This document shows positions 9,526 to 18,337 of a stretch of 64,000 nucleotides of DNA, piece by piece. Positions within the stretch are counted from its first letter, which is position 1. Each line of letters opens with the position of its first letter. Location: contig CP091278.1 in NCBI GenBank assembly GCA_021650895.1, positions 3,253,659 through 3,317,658 of the forward strand, written 5' to 3'. The notes beneath the pieces were generated by a model. The model had not been told where the DNA came from. It searched no databases and saw only the letters and a program-made list of their open reading frames with translations. A program made the translations under genes and the position numbers. The stretch comes from Candidatus Jettenia sp. GTDB lineage: Bacteria > Planctomycetota > Brocadiia > Brocadiales > Brocadiaceae.

Positions 9526-10533
9526 ATGAATAACGTAAACCATTCATCTGTTGATTATCTCGTCCAGCTTAGTTGTGGCTATTGGAAATCTTGTATTCTC
9601 TTTGCTGCCGTAGAATTTGATATATTTACCCTGATCAATAACGGCAAGCATACCAGGAAAGATATCTCGCAATCAATCCGTTCTGATGAACGTGCTACTG
9701 AGATGCTTCTGAACGCCCTCGTTTCACTTGAACTACTTACGAAGCAGGCAGACCGTTACGATAATTCTCAAATTTCAGAGCTCTATTTAGTAAAGGGAAA
9801 GCCTTATTATCAGGGTGATTTTATTCATCATCTCCATAATATCATGGAAAACTGGACGATGATCCGGGAAACAATAGAAACGGGGAAGGCTGTCTCGTTG
9901 AAGGATCTGCCTGAGGAGGTAGACCCTCATGATCTCAGAGATTTTATTACCGCAATGCATACTATTGCCTCGGTAAAGACAGAGATTCTTTGCAGCAAGA
10001 TTTGTTTAAAAGAAGCAAAAACGCTCTTAGACCTTGCAGGCGGCCCTGGCACATACGCCATTGCATGTGCAAAGGCTAACCCTCAGCTCCGTGCTGTGGT
10101 TTTTGATCTGGAGCATGTCGTTAAACTTACCCGGGAATTTATACAAGCTGCTGGCATGGAAGACCGGGTTATTACACAAGCAGGCAATTGCCTGGAGGAT
10201 TCTTTTGGGGAGAATGCCTACGATGCCATTCTTGCTTCAAATCTTCTCCATATTTATAATCCCGAAAATAATAGAAAAATACTCAAGAAGTGTCATGATG
10301 CCTTAAGAAGCGGCGGGCAGGTTATTATCCACGAATTTGTGCTGGACGAAACCAGAACCCATCCGCAGTTTGCTGCGCTCTTCAGCTTAAATATGCTTAT
10401 TGGTACACAAGAAGGCGCATCTTATAGCGAATCTGAGTACAGGGCATGGCTTGAGAACGCTGGCTTTAAAGATATTAAAAGGATTGATCTGGTATCCAAT
10501 TCATCACTAATTATTGGTAAAAAGATCCTATAA
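9526..10533 (+). CDS. SAM-dependent O-methyltransferase (hydroxyneurosporene / ASMT-like class)
   Basis: The 335-residue protein has the plant/bacterial class O-methyltransferase plan: an N-terminal winged-helix dimerisation domain (about 10-95) and a C-terminal Rossmann domain with SAM motif I DLAGGPGTYA (from residue 169), the acidic VVFDLEHV strand, ASNLLHIY (motif with a catalytic-region His) and GGQVIIHEFVLDE. The family includes hydroxyneurosporene methyltransferase, CrtF and acetylserotonin-type enzymes that methylate small hydroxylated molecules. It follows the radical SAM gene in the same orientation, suggesting a short pathway for a modified lipid, cofactor or secondary metabolite. 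The substrate cannot be told from sequence. Confidence 0.8.
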   Translation: MNNVNHSSVDYLVQLSCGYWKSCILFAAVEFDIFTLINNGKHTRKDISQSIRSDERATEMLLNALVSLELLTKQADRYDNSQISELYLVKGKPYYQGDFIHHLHNIMENWTMIRETIETGKAVSLKDLPEEVDPHDLRDFITAMHTIASVKTEILCSKICLKEAKTLLDLAGGPGTYAIACAKANPQLRAVVFDLEHVVKLTREFIQAAGMEDRVITQAGNCLEDSFGENAYDAILASNLLHIYNPENNRKILKKCHDALRSGGQVIIHEFVLDETRTHPQFAALFSLNMLIGTQEGASYSESEYRAWLENAGFKDIKRIDLVSNSSLIIGKKIL

Positions 10534-10578
10534 TCATTTCATCCCTTTGGGCTTGCATTATCGTGATTAACTATGAAA

Positions 10579-11260
10579 TATGTAGGGCAACCCTTTAGGG
10601 TTGCCTTTGGCAAGGCTAAAGCCTCGCCCTACACCGACTCTGAGAAACCGTAAGATTTTACGTCTCTTCCGCCAAAGGTATTAATAACTTTATGAGAATT
10701 ATGGTAACCCTTTCGTTTTTTGAACAAACACTGTGAACAGCTCCGTTAGGAGTGAAATGTTTATAGACAAATCATTCTGCCACAATTAAGCTCCATCGGA
10801 GCGGCATGGTGTTTCTGTGTTAAGGTCACATACCGCTCCGATGGAGCTAAGGTTCTGTATATCACATGTTTCTATAAACATTTCACCTCTAAGGGGGTTA
10901 TTTTTCAAAAAACTATAGTGTTATTAATTAGGCCTTCGGCTACTTTTATCTCTCCGTCAAGATGTAGGGCAAGGCTTTAGCCTTGCCGCCCCCGCCTGAA
11001 TATGTGCACGGGGATAGCACAACCCGAAAGGGTTGCCCTATAGAATTGAAATTCCTATACGTTTAATTATGCCTTCGATGGCTTTTAAATCGTAAAGCGT
11101 GTAGTGGCAGGCACGCCTTGCCACTACAGAATCGCTTTGAAATTCCTATACATCGAGTTATGAGTAAGGCGGGTTAAGCGATAGCGAATCCGCCTTTTCT
11201 GGAAATAGTATTGGTGGATTCGGCGTAAAAACTAACGCTTTAATTCACCCTACTCATACC
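10579..11260. repeat. Repeat island: R2 units and a nested palindrome
   Basis: No gene is seen from 10534 to 11317. R2 units lie at 10582-10632, 10963-11042 and 11097-11127. A nested palindrome runs 10745-10893: outer arms GTTAGGAGTGAAATGTTTAT and its complement around 10871-10893, inner arms AAGCTCCATCGGAGCGG (10788-10804) and CCGCTCCGATGGAGCTAA (10833-10850). At 11160-11258 another inverted repeat has arms GAGTAAGGCGGGTTAAGCG-like and TTAATTCACCCTACTCAT, with ATTGGTGGATTCGGCG inside, related to 1762-1810. Confidence 0.65.
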
Positions 11261-11317
11261 TTGAGAAAACTGAGAGGACAAAGAGAAGATATCTTCGGTA
11301 ACTCCTTATTTCCTCTA

Positions 11318-12418
11318 TCAATCTGATTTTACCGTATCACCCAGTGTATCTTCAAGGTAAAGCATTTTTACCAGTACAATAATGGCAGCCACAAGAGGAG
11401 TTGCAAACACGAGGCCCAGAAATCCTAAGAGAACTCCCATTAACACCTGAGCAATAATAACCAGAGCTATTGGTATTGATGTGGCGCGTCGTTCGATATA
11501 GGGTGTGATCAAATAGCTCTCGATGCCCTGGATAGCGAAGTAAAGGAGTACGATATAGAATGCCTTCATAGGACTTTGCATGAACGCGAGTAACACGGCC
11601 GGTATAGCCGAGAGGATCGGACCTATATTGGGGATGAATGTGAATATCCCGGCGATGAAGCCCAGTGCCATTGCAACAGGTATACCAAGCAGGTTCAACC
11701 CTAATCCGGTAAACATGGCAATAATAGCCATTGATATAATCTTGCCCACAAGCCACCAAAATAAAGTTTCCTCAACGTTATTCAAAACCTCTTGAGCACG
11801 CTTCCGTTTCTTTATAGGGACGAGTTTTACAATGCCTTTTATGTAAGATTTGGGATTAATAGAAAGAAATAAACCGACAATTATGATAATGAGGAAATTT
11901 GCTACAAGGCCAAATGTTGCTGAAAAAAAGCTGCCGATTTTTGATAATACATTCATTTTTCCAGACATAATTTCGTTGATACTGGGTACTTTTGTAAGGA
12001 GTCTCTTGACCCATGTATATTGCATGAGCTGATCTCTGAGCTGTTGTATCGATTGGGGAAGGGTCTGTGCTAATTGGTCAATTTGTTCTGTTACTTTAGG
12101 CACAATAAACCAGGTAACTACGCCGAAGATGCCGATAAGGCTAAACAGGACTATTACCAGCGATAAGCCGATGGAGAGATGGGTGTATTTTCTGATAAGG
12201 TTACTGAGGCCACGCAGGAAAATTGCCATTAATGCGCTTGCAAAGATAAGCAAAAGCACATCAATAGTCGTCCAGAATACTAGCAATAAGATAATGATGA
12301 ATGTGCCAATCCCTACTGCTAAGAGAACACGTTGTGCAAAAGCAGAACGATTTGTATGCACAGTATCTGGGTCGATCTCCTGATTTCTTTGTTCCTGTTC
12401 TGCATTCTCTTTATTCAT
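11318..12418 (-). CDS. AI-2E family (PerM/TqsA) transporter
   Basis: This 366-residue polytopic protein has the AI-2E/PerM layout: two or three N-terminal membrane helices, a soluble central stretch (about 115-165, QIDQLAQTLPQSIQQLRDQL), and a C-terminal block of helices with GLNLLGIPVAMALGFIAGIF and FIPNIGPILSAIPA, the most conserved family motif. Members export autoinducer-2 or act as Na+/H+ antiporters; this one's role is unknown. It is convergent with nothing nearby and is a single-gene unit; an acidic, Gln-rich cytoplasmic head (about 1-30) precedes the first helix. A TCTCC-type Shine-Dalgarno complement lies just upstream at 12425-12432. Confidence 0.85.
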   Translation of the reverse strand: MNKENAEQEQRNQEIDPDTVHTNRSAFAQRVLLAVGIGTFIIILLLVFWTTIDVLLLIFASALMAIFLRGLSNLIRKYTHLSIGLSLVIVLFSLIGIFGVVTWFIVPKVTEQIDQLAQTLPQSIQQLRDQLMQYTWVKRLLTKVPSINEIMSGKMNVLSKIGSFFSATFGLVANFLIIIIVGLFLSINPKSYIKGIVKLVPIKKRKRAQEVLNNVEETLFWWLVGKIISMAIIAMFTGLGLNLLGIPVAMALGFIAGIFTFIPNIGPILSAIPAVLLAFMQSPMKAFYIVLLYFAIQGIESYLITPYIERRATSIPIALVIIAQVLMGVLLGFLGLVFATPLVAAIIVLVKMLYLEDTLGDTVKSD

Positions 12419-12553
12419 AATACTGCTCTCCTCTGCCGGAGAGATTTATTGGATAGAAATTCCCGTTTCAGAGATTGAGTAGCTTTTTGGTTAAGGATTG
12501 AAATACGGATAGAAATCTCTGCTGGTCCACTGTGCAATTTATACATGAGATTG

Positions 12554-12625
12554 CCCCTTGTAGGACGAGGTTTTAGCCTTGCTTCCCAGTCAATCTGAAT
12601 ATGTATACGGGGGGAGCAAACCTAA
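12554..12625. repeat. Diverged R2 repeat
   Basis: TTGTAGGACGAGGTTTTAGC followed by CTTGC, then ATGTATACGGGGGGAGCAA and CCTAAACAGG, is a diverged R2 pair. The rest of the 12419-12724 gap shows nothing I can name. Confidence 0.5.
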
Positions 12626-12724
12626 ACAGGCTGTCCGAATCTCAGAAATATAAAAAGGACATGAAACTACCAATGTTTTCGGAGTGGTCTGTCTTGTGCA
12701 GCGCCTTGTTTGGGCCTAAGCCCA

Positions 12725-14614
12725 CTATCCAGAGAACACGTGCCAGAAATTCCAGCCACTGCCCACCTTTATCCCCGAACCTTCGGCCCACGTGAAACTG
12801 CCGTCGCCCCGTCCGTCGTGCCGATACCACAGCAGATCGCCATTGTCTTGGATAGCATAGATAACACCATCTCCGCCGGAGAACATCTGCTTAAAGTTCC
12901 AGTTATTGCCCACCTTGTTTCCCGAACCTTGCGCCCACGTGAAACTGCCATCGTCGCACCCGTCGTGCCGGTACCACAACAGGTTGCCATTGTCTTGGAT
13001 AGCATAGATGACACTATCTCCACCGGAGAACACCTGCTTGAAGTGGCTCCAGCCGTTGCCCACCTTGTTCCCCAAACCCGCAGCCCATGTGAAACTGCCG
13101 TCGCCCCGTCCATCATGGCGAAACCACAACAGGTGACCGCCACTTCGCTGACCGGTCCTTGGGTCTAGCGTGATGTCTTGGATAGCGTAGATCACACCGT
13201 CTCCGCCAGAGAACACCTGCTTGAAGTTCCAGTTATTGCCCACCGTGTTTCCTGAACCCGCAGCCCACGTAAAGCTGCCGTCGCCGCGCCCATCGTGCCG
13301 GTACCACAGCAGGTTGCCATTGTCTTGGATGGCGTAGATAACACCATCTCCACCGGAGAACACCTGCTTGAAGTTGTTCCAACCATTGCCCACCTTGTTT
13401 CCCGAACCTTGCGCCCACGTGAAACTGCCGTCGCCGCGCCCATCGTGCCGATACCACAGCAGGCGACCGCCCGTTCTCCGACCAGTCACCGGGTCTAGCC
13501 CGGTGGGCTCGATGGCGTAGATGATACCCTGCATGACTGGAAGTGGCTGCGGAACTGGTGGGCCAAATATGCGCCAATCATAGGCAACTTGGTATTCTCC
13601 GCCATGTCCTCTATAGTTAATCACACCCTCGGGACTGTCGGCCATATCACCCGGCCACCGAGCATTGATCGACGGAATATCGACTTTGATAGTAGCTGGT
13701 TCGAAAGCGTCATCCTCCCAGATTTCCTTGATAAAGTCGATAATCAAACCCACTGCGGCTCCCACGGCTGCACCAATCGCTGCCCCAATAGGGCCGCCAC
13801 TCGCACCAATAGCTCCGCCTATGGCGGTGGTGAGAGCGGTTATAACCTTCTCTTTCACCCACATCAGAAGCTTGTGCAATACGTCAGGCAATCCCCCGTT
13901 GTCGACCTCAGCTAGTACCAAGGTGACAAAGTACGACTTGGGAAAATCTGTTCCTTCAGTTAGGTCAAACGAAGTGAACTGCTTGGGTGGCCAGTATGTC
14001 TGTTCCTCCCCGTCGTCAAAATCATTTCTAACCAGGAAGGGATCAATCTTCTCTGCATCCCCGCTTTCGTCAACATTGGTTCCACCAAGGTATATCTCAT
14101 CGCCGCCCGTTTCAGGGTTTGTTTCATCCAGGCATTTCACCTTGTGAATACGAAGCTCAAGCTTGCTCATGGCTTGCTGACGAAGCGGTACAGGATGAAC
14201 CGGCTCTTGGCGACGGAGATTGAAAATAACAATGGGGTGATCTGGAGGCAGTTTCAAATTTTCGGGAAACGGAAGTGCTTGTACTTGTGTGTCAATTGCT
14301 ATAGCATTGGTGAGATCCACACTTGCAAGATCGCCATAGCGCGCGGCCCTTTCAGCCGTAGGGGCATTGATGCGGTTGATGGCTTTCGTCGCCGCTGCCT
14401 GCTTGGTTGGCTGGGGAAGTACAGTGAAGCGAGATTCAAGAATTCGCTCGATTGACTTCTCATCAGACGTAATAAGTGGATATTCGTCTGGTTGTGTAGA
14501 GGATGCCGCCACTTTTTCTGCAGCAAGTGCTGCCTCCAGAGCGATACGCTCTGCGAGCTTCTGAATCTTCGGATCTATTAGTTCGGTAACCTGAGACATC
14601 GTTATATCGGCCAT
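12725..14614 (-). CDS. Tachylectin-like five-repeat protein with Gly-rich membrane-like segment
   Basis: Starting at ATG 14614 (AAGGAGAA just ahead) gives 629 residues, beginning MADITMSQ, with no signal peptide. Residues about 1-150 are helical and Ala/Pro rich. A middle domain (about 170-370) contains DEIYLGGTNVDESGD, KSYFVTLVLAEVDNGGL, then a glycine-zipper segment IGAAIGAAVGAAVGLII. The last ~250 residues hold five repeats of about 48 residues on GVIYAIQDNGNLLWYRHDG and GSFTWA, the pattern of tachylectin-2-type five-bladed propellers that bind GlcNAc-type sugars. The coding region is far richer in GC (about 60% in sampled lines) than its neighbours, suggesting recent acquisition. A lectin-guided toxin or adhesin is possible; this is inference. 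Confidence 0.75.
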   Translation of the reverse strand: MADITMSQVTELIDPKIQKLAERIALEAALAAEKVAASSTQPDEYPLITSDEKSIERILESRFTVLPQPTKQAAATKAINRINAPTAERAARYGDLASVDLTNAIAIDTQVQALPFPENLKLPPDHPIVIFNLRRQEPVHPVPLRQQAMSKLELRIHKVKCLDETNPETGGDEIYLGGTNVDESGDAEKIDPFLVRNDFDDGEEQTYWPPKQFTSFDLTEGTDFPKSYFVTLVLAEVDNGGLPDVLHKLLMWVKEKVITALTTAIGGAIGASGGPIGAAIGAAVGAAVGLIIDFIKEIWEDDAFEPATIKVDIPSINARWPGDMADSPEGVINYRGHGGEYQVAYDWRIFGPPVPQPLPVMQGIIYAIEPTGLDPVTGRRTGGRLLWYRHDGRGDGSFTWAQGSGNKVGNGWNNFKQVFSGGDGVIYAIQDNGNLLWYRHDGRGDGSFTWAAGSGNTVGNNWNFKQVFSGGDGVIYAIQDITLDPRTGQRSGGHLLWFRHDGRGDGSFTWAAGLGNKVGNGWSHFKQVFSGGDSVIYAIQDNGNLLWYRHDGCDDGSFTWAQGSGNKVGNNWNFKQMFSGGDGVIYAIQDNGDLLWYRHDGRGDGSFTWAEGSGIKVGSGWNFWHVFSG

Positions 14615-14759
14615 GATATTCTCCTTACGTTTAGTTACAACGCCTAACAAGGTTATTAACAAGTTTTTTTTGATTTAGCAAATAGTATAGTGTAAGTCAA
14701 GGAACAATTGACATAAATAGTGAAATATAAAATTTTCACTACTAAAGGAAATAGGGGTC

Positions 14760-14871
14760 AAATCTTTACAGATTGTCCGAGAATGCAATTGCAATCTTCG
14801 GTGTATACTCTATATATTGTTTCAATTATAATGATTGATCAAAATAATTCTCGGACAACCTGTAAAGATTT
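14760..14871. mobile_element. Small MITE-like inverted repeat
   Basis: AAATCTTTACAGATTGTCCG plus AGAAT (14760-14784) is repeated inverted as ATTCTCGGACAACCTGTAAA plus GATTT (14847-14871), with one mismatch and a 62-bp spacer. No coding potential. Confidence 0.6.
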
Positions 14872-14901
14872 GCTCTACAGAAAATCTTCTCCATAAATAT
14901 A

Positions 14902-15009
14902 GGGGGCTATCGAAAAAGTTTTTTGCAGAATGATGTCTGTAGAGCGAAGTATTACTTCATTTTCCATGGTGTATACAGAAATTAATCTTGAAAACTTTTG
15001 AATAGCCCC
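14902..15009. repeat. Inverted repeat with GGGGCTAT...ATAGCCCC ends
   Basis: GGGGCTATCGAAAAAGTTTT at 14902-14921 is mirrored by AAAACTTTTGAATAGCCCC at 14991-15009. The remainder, up to 15277, also contains the palindrome at 15065 but no gene. Confidence 0.55.
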
Positions 15010-15064
15010 AGCCTTAAAAACAGGGTTATTTACTATACATAGCGACATAAGTTTACAACTGTTT

Positions 15065-15126
15065 GTCATTCCGGGCTTGACCCGGAATCCAGTATTTTTC
15101 TGGATTCCCGCTTCCGCGGGAATGAC
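15065..15126. repeat. GTCATTCCCGC-type palindromic repeat
   Basis: GTCATTCCGGGCTTGACCCG ... CGCTTCCGCGGGAATGAC folds on itself. This class of 'GTCATTCCCGCGGAAGCGGG' repeat is widespread in bacterial draft genomes. Confidence 0.7.
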
Positions 15127-15277
15127 ATGCTTGTCCCTGTGAAAACGGAGATTCGTATCTGATTAACGACGCTGTGTATATGTAAAAACCGCAGAAAGAA
15201 AATAAAAATTTTTTACAGTTGAATACCAAAAATTACCCGTATAAAGACCTTATGGTATGTCTTTCTTCTGAAAGATA

Positions 15278-16843
15278 TTACTTGTAAAAATTAGTAGACT
15301 CAGTTTCTTCGACGGGTTTATCCAGGCAATCTTCTATCATGCTGACCTTGAACCTGGTATCACCCTGATCAACTGCCTTAACGACGACCTGCCAACTTGC
15401 CTTTGCTTCTGGATCCAGGGTTGCTAAAGGATCGAATCTCACCGTCTTGCCATCAATGGCTCCTTTCGTCGGACCTGTGGATGATACATACTGCATCGCA
15501 TCTGCCAGCATGCAATCGACCTTGATGTTGGTGCTAACCTCAGAACCCTGGTTGGTCACACTGATCGTGTACGATGTGGTATTACCAATCACAACCGGGT
15601 CCTTTGTGTCAACTGCTTCAAGGAGGAGAGCTGGAACACCCAGCACCTCAGTTGTTACAGCGGCAGAAACAGGCTCTGCGCAGTTAGCCTTAGCTGTTGT
15701 TATGCTTTTTGCACTTCCCAAACTCTTGGTGAGTAAAGTCATACTGACTGTCCTGGAATCTTGAGGCTGCAGGGTACCTAAATTCCATTTGATAGTGCCA
15801 TTTGCTACTGTAGCACCTTCACTGGCGCTCTCATACGACATATTTACCGGTATTGGGTTTTCAATAATCGTGGATGCTGCAGGGCCATCGCCTGTGTTTT
15901 CAACCGTAATATCATAGGTAGCCTTACGATTGATGTATCTCTTTTCAGGTCCTGATTTTTCAATCGTAAGCACGGGCTGCCTTACAACAATGGTAGTTGG
16001 AGCAGACTCAGCGCTCAAACCACCTTCACCGACTGCTTTTGCAGCGCTGGTAAACTTGCCGGTTTTATCCGGCCTGACTGTTAACGATATCTCCCGAGTC
16101 TCTCCCGGATTTAACGTACCAATATTTTCTACCACTTTGGTATCACCTTCTGGCGTTTTCAATCCTGATGGCAGGGCTTCCTTTATCTCTACATTTTTTA
16201 CGGCTCCGCTACCGGTATTGCTTGCAACAATAGTTACCGGAATCGCATCACAAACTAAAGCCTCTGACGGCGCATGCATGGTAACCGCTAATTTAGGCTG
16301 CACGACATTTGTCATGAGGCAGAGTTGAGGTAAATGATAGGTAACATCGGCGCATATCGGGATTTCCCCTGGTTCTCCGGATATACCGGTGATCCGTATT
16401 ACTTTTTTTTCCTCTGGTTCCAAGTCTCCTAAAGACCATTTTGCAGTACCGTTTTTCACGCCTTCCCGCATTGTGGGATCGGAGCTTTTTATCTGGAACT
16501 TTTGGGGAAGATGTTGAATAACTTCGACATTTCTCACAGGCATCTTCGTAAGGTTAGTTACGGTAACAGAATACTCATAAGGTTGATTTATATTGATTTC
16601 TCTCGGTGCGGTTCCCTCTAAAGAAAGAACACTGCCTTCAGGGGGGTATGATGCAGTGACTTTCAGTATGTCAGCTCCTTCTTTTGCCTCTTCCTTAGAT
16701 GGATGTTCTTCTTTTGTCTCTTCCGTAGAGATATACTCTTCCTTAGATACTGTCTTTTCTTCCTTGCGCTTGCAGCCATATGCACTCACTATGATAATTA
16801 CCAGCAGTAATGAATAAAAACTCGCCATTTTCCAACGACTCAT
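15278..16843 (-). CDS. DUF11-repeat lipoprotein
   Basis: The 521-residue protein has an N-terminal hydrophobic helix and a lipobox SAYGC (C24), then a Lys/Glu/Ser-rich linker (about 26-58) with repeated KEE. The remainder consists of about four immunoglobulin-like DUF11 repeats of ~100-110 residues; each carries an NTG(S/D)G(A/P)-type turn and a WNLGTLQPQDSRTVS or LGDLEPEEKKVI strand. Such repeats occur in outer-envelope proteins (OmcB-type) and cell-surface scaffolds. It is probably anchored in the outer or inner membrane and faces the periplasm. It is codirectional with the DUF748 gene 53 bp upstream and may be cotranscribed with it. Confidence 0.8.
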   Translation of the reverse strand: MSRWKMASFYSLLLVIIIVSAYGCKRKEEKTVSKEEYISTEETKEEHPSKEEAKEGADILKVTASYPPEGSVLSLEGTAPREININQPYEYSVTVTNLTKMPVRNVEVIQHLPQKFQIKSSDPTMREGVKNGTAKWSLGDLEPEEKKVIRITGISGEPGEIPICADVTYHLPQLCLMTNVVQPKLAVTMHAPSEALVCDAIPVTIVASNTGSGAVKNVEIKEALPSGLKTPEGDTKVVENIGTLNPGETREISLTVRPDKTGKFTSAAKAVGEGGLSAESAPTTIVVRQPVLTIEKSGPEKRYINRKATYDITVENTGDGPAASTIIENPIPVNMSYESASEGATVANGTIKWNLGTLQPQDSRTVSMTLLTKSLGSAKSITTAKANCAEPVSAAVTTEVLGVPALLLEAVDTKDPVVIGNTTSYTISVTNQGSEVSTNIKVDCMLADAMQYVSSTGPTKGAIDGKTVRFDPLATLDPEAKASWQVVVKAVDQGDTRFKVSMIEDCLDKPVEETESTNFYK

Positions 16844-16896
16844 ACATACCTCCCTTCAAACTTAAAATGAATTATTAATATCAAATTTTCTCTATA

Positions 16897-18114
16897 CTAC
16901 TCTTTTTTCTCTTCACCTTTTTCTGGCTGAGCCTGAGGTGGTCCCTCTCCTGGAGTTAGGGCATCGATTACCTGTTCTACCACACCTTCCTTTTCTGGCG
17001 CAGTTGGTGGTGGCAGGTTGGCAAATCCTGCGGTTATACCTTCAACGAAGGCATTACGGATAATTCCCAGGATAGTAGGGAGAATTTGTGGATTGGGATC
17101 TGTAATGGTACCTTTGATAGGAATGATAGTAGCCATCTTTTCTTGCTCCGGGGCCTGCTCTGGACTGCTGGAGAAGATTGACAGAGTTGTATCCACAACC
17201 TTAGACTTGATCCAGTCTAAGAAGGAGGGCTTTTCAGGGGCGACGTCTACATTATGGAGGACGGGCTTAACTCCACCGGTAATTTGATTCTTTTCAACTT
17301 CAAATGAAACAAAAAGATCGACAGTACCCTTTATCGGTTTGAGGTCTGATTGTGCAACAGCGAATTGAGAGAGATCAGTGAGAGCCAGGCCTTTTAGTGC
17401 TGTTTTCCCCGTGAAGTTGAGTCCCTTCTTCCAGGGATTGGCAGAAAGGGAAAAGGTGAGATTTCCTGATTTTTGCAGTATTGCATTAGCGGATACGGTA
17501 GTTGGCATATCTCGCGCCAGTTTTTCCCGTGTGGCGATATTTTTCACCTTTACCTCCATATCATGGAGCCAGATCCGCGGCTGGTTTTCCTCTGTTGCGT
17601 CGATAAAAACAATCTCGGCTTCATTTACCTCTACACGGTCTATGCGCAGGGGTGGAGCTTTTTTGAGTTGTGCGCCTATGTCAGGGATACGCACAGGTTT
17701 CTTTTCTTCCGGTGGCACTACCCGCTCCTTCACAACCGTTACCTTGGGATGATCAACATCTACCCGTGCAACCAGGGTTCCCTTCAGGAGTTGTTTCCAT
17801 ACCATGTTAACCTTCACCTGTTCTGCAAAAAAGAAAGGCTCATCTGATCTGCCGGCAGGTTCCTCGAAGATCTTGACACTGGTGATTTCATATCGGGGGG
17901 GTATGATTGACAGAGAAACGTCCTGAAAACTCCCTTTATAATTTTCTAATCCATCGAGTGCCTGCTGAGTAAAGTAGCTGGCTATAGGATCAAGCGCCAG
18001 GCGGAAAGCAAAGATCACAACTGCGGCAATAGCAATCCATAAGAAGAGTTGTTTATACCAGGTATTGAAAAACTTCTTCTGGTGTCTGCGGGTATCGTTT
18101 TTCTGTTCTGACAT
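16897..18114 (-). CDS. DUF748-family inner-membrane/periplasmic protein
   Basis: I place the start at ATG 18114 (AGGAG about 10 bp upstream), giving 405 residues; a longer frame to 18237 has no ribosome binding site. A basic Asn/Lys head is followed by one membrane helix (about 22-39), then a large periplasmic part containing YEITSVKIFEEP, VDHPKVTVVKE and RVEVNEAEIVFIDA, the repeating beta motif of DUF748, which belongs to the AsmA-like group of envelope proteins. These are thought to bridge membranes and transport lipids. The C-terminal 40 residues are Pro/Glu rich (PPQAQPEKGEEKKE). The downstream DUF11 lipoprotein is likely in the same unit. Confidence 0.75.
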   Translation of the reverse strand: MSEQKNDTRRHQKKFFNTWYKQLFLWIAIAAVVIFAFRLALDPIASYFTQQALDGLENYKGSFQDVSLSIIPPRYEITSVKIFEEPAGRSDEPFFFAEQVKVNMVWKQLLKGTLVARVDVDHPKVTVVKERVVPPEEKKPVRIPDIGAQLKKAPPLRIDRVEVNEAEIVFIDATEENQPRIWLHDMEVKVKNIATREKLARDMPTTVSANAILQKSGNLTFSLSANPWKKGLNFTGKTALKGLALTDLSQFAVAQSDLKPIKGTVDLFVSFEVEKNQITGGVKPVLHNVDVAPEKPSFLDWIKSKVVDTTLSIFSSSPEQAPEQEKMATIIPIKGTITDPNPQILPTILGIIRNAFVEGITAGFANLPPPTAPEKEGVVEQVIDALTPGEGPPQAQPEKGEEKKE

Positions 18115-18337
18115 GATGTGATACTCCTGTAAGTGAGTGCCTCGGTTGCTTACGTATCTGCTATACAAGGAACTCACCGTCTGAAAGGAAATGAGGCGCT
18201 TCTCCGGAATGTAAATTCGACAACATTCCAAGCTCAACAGAACAGAAGAGAAACGCCTAGTAGGTCGCTTATGGATGCGGCCTGCTCTCTTACCCGGCGC
18301 TCTTTAAGAAATTTTATCATTGAGAATTTTTATCCAC

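Noticed and set aside
12710-13168. Plus-strand frames opposite the lectin gene
   Set aside because: Shadows of the repeated minus-strand gene caused by its GC-rich repeats.
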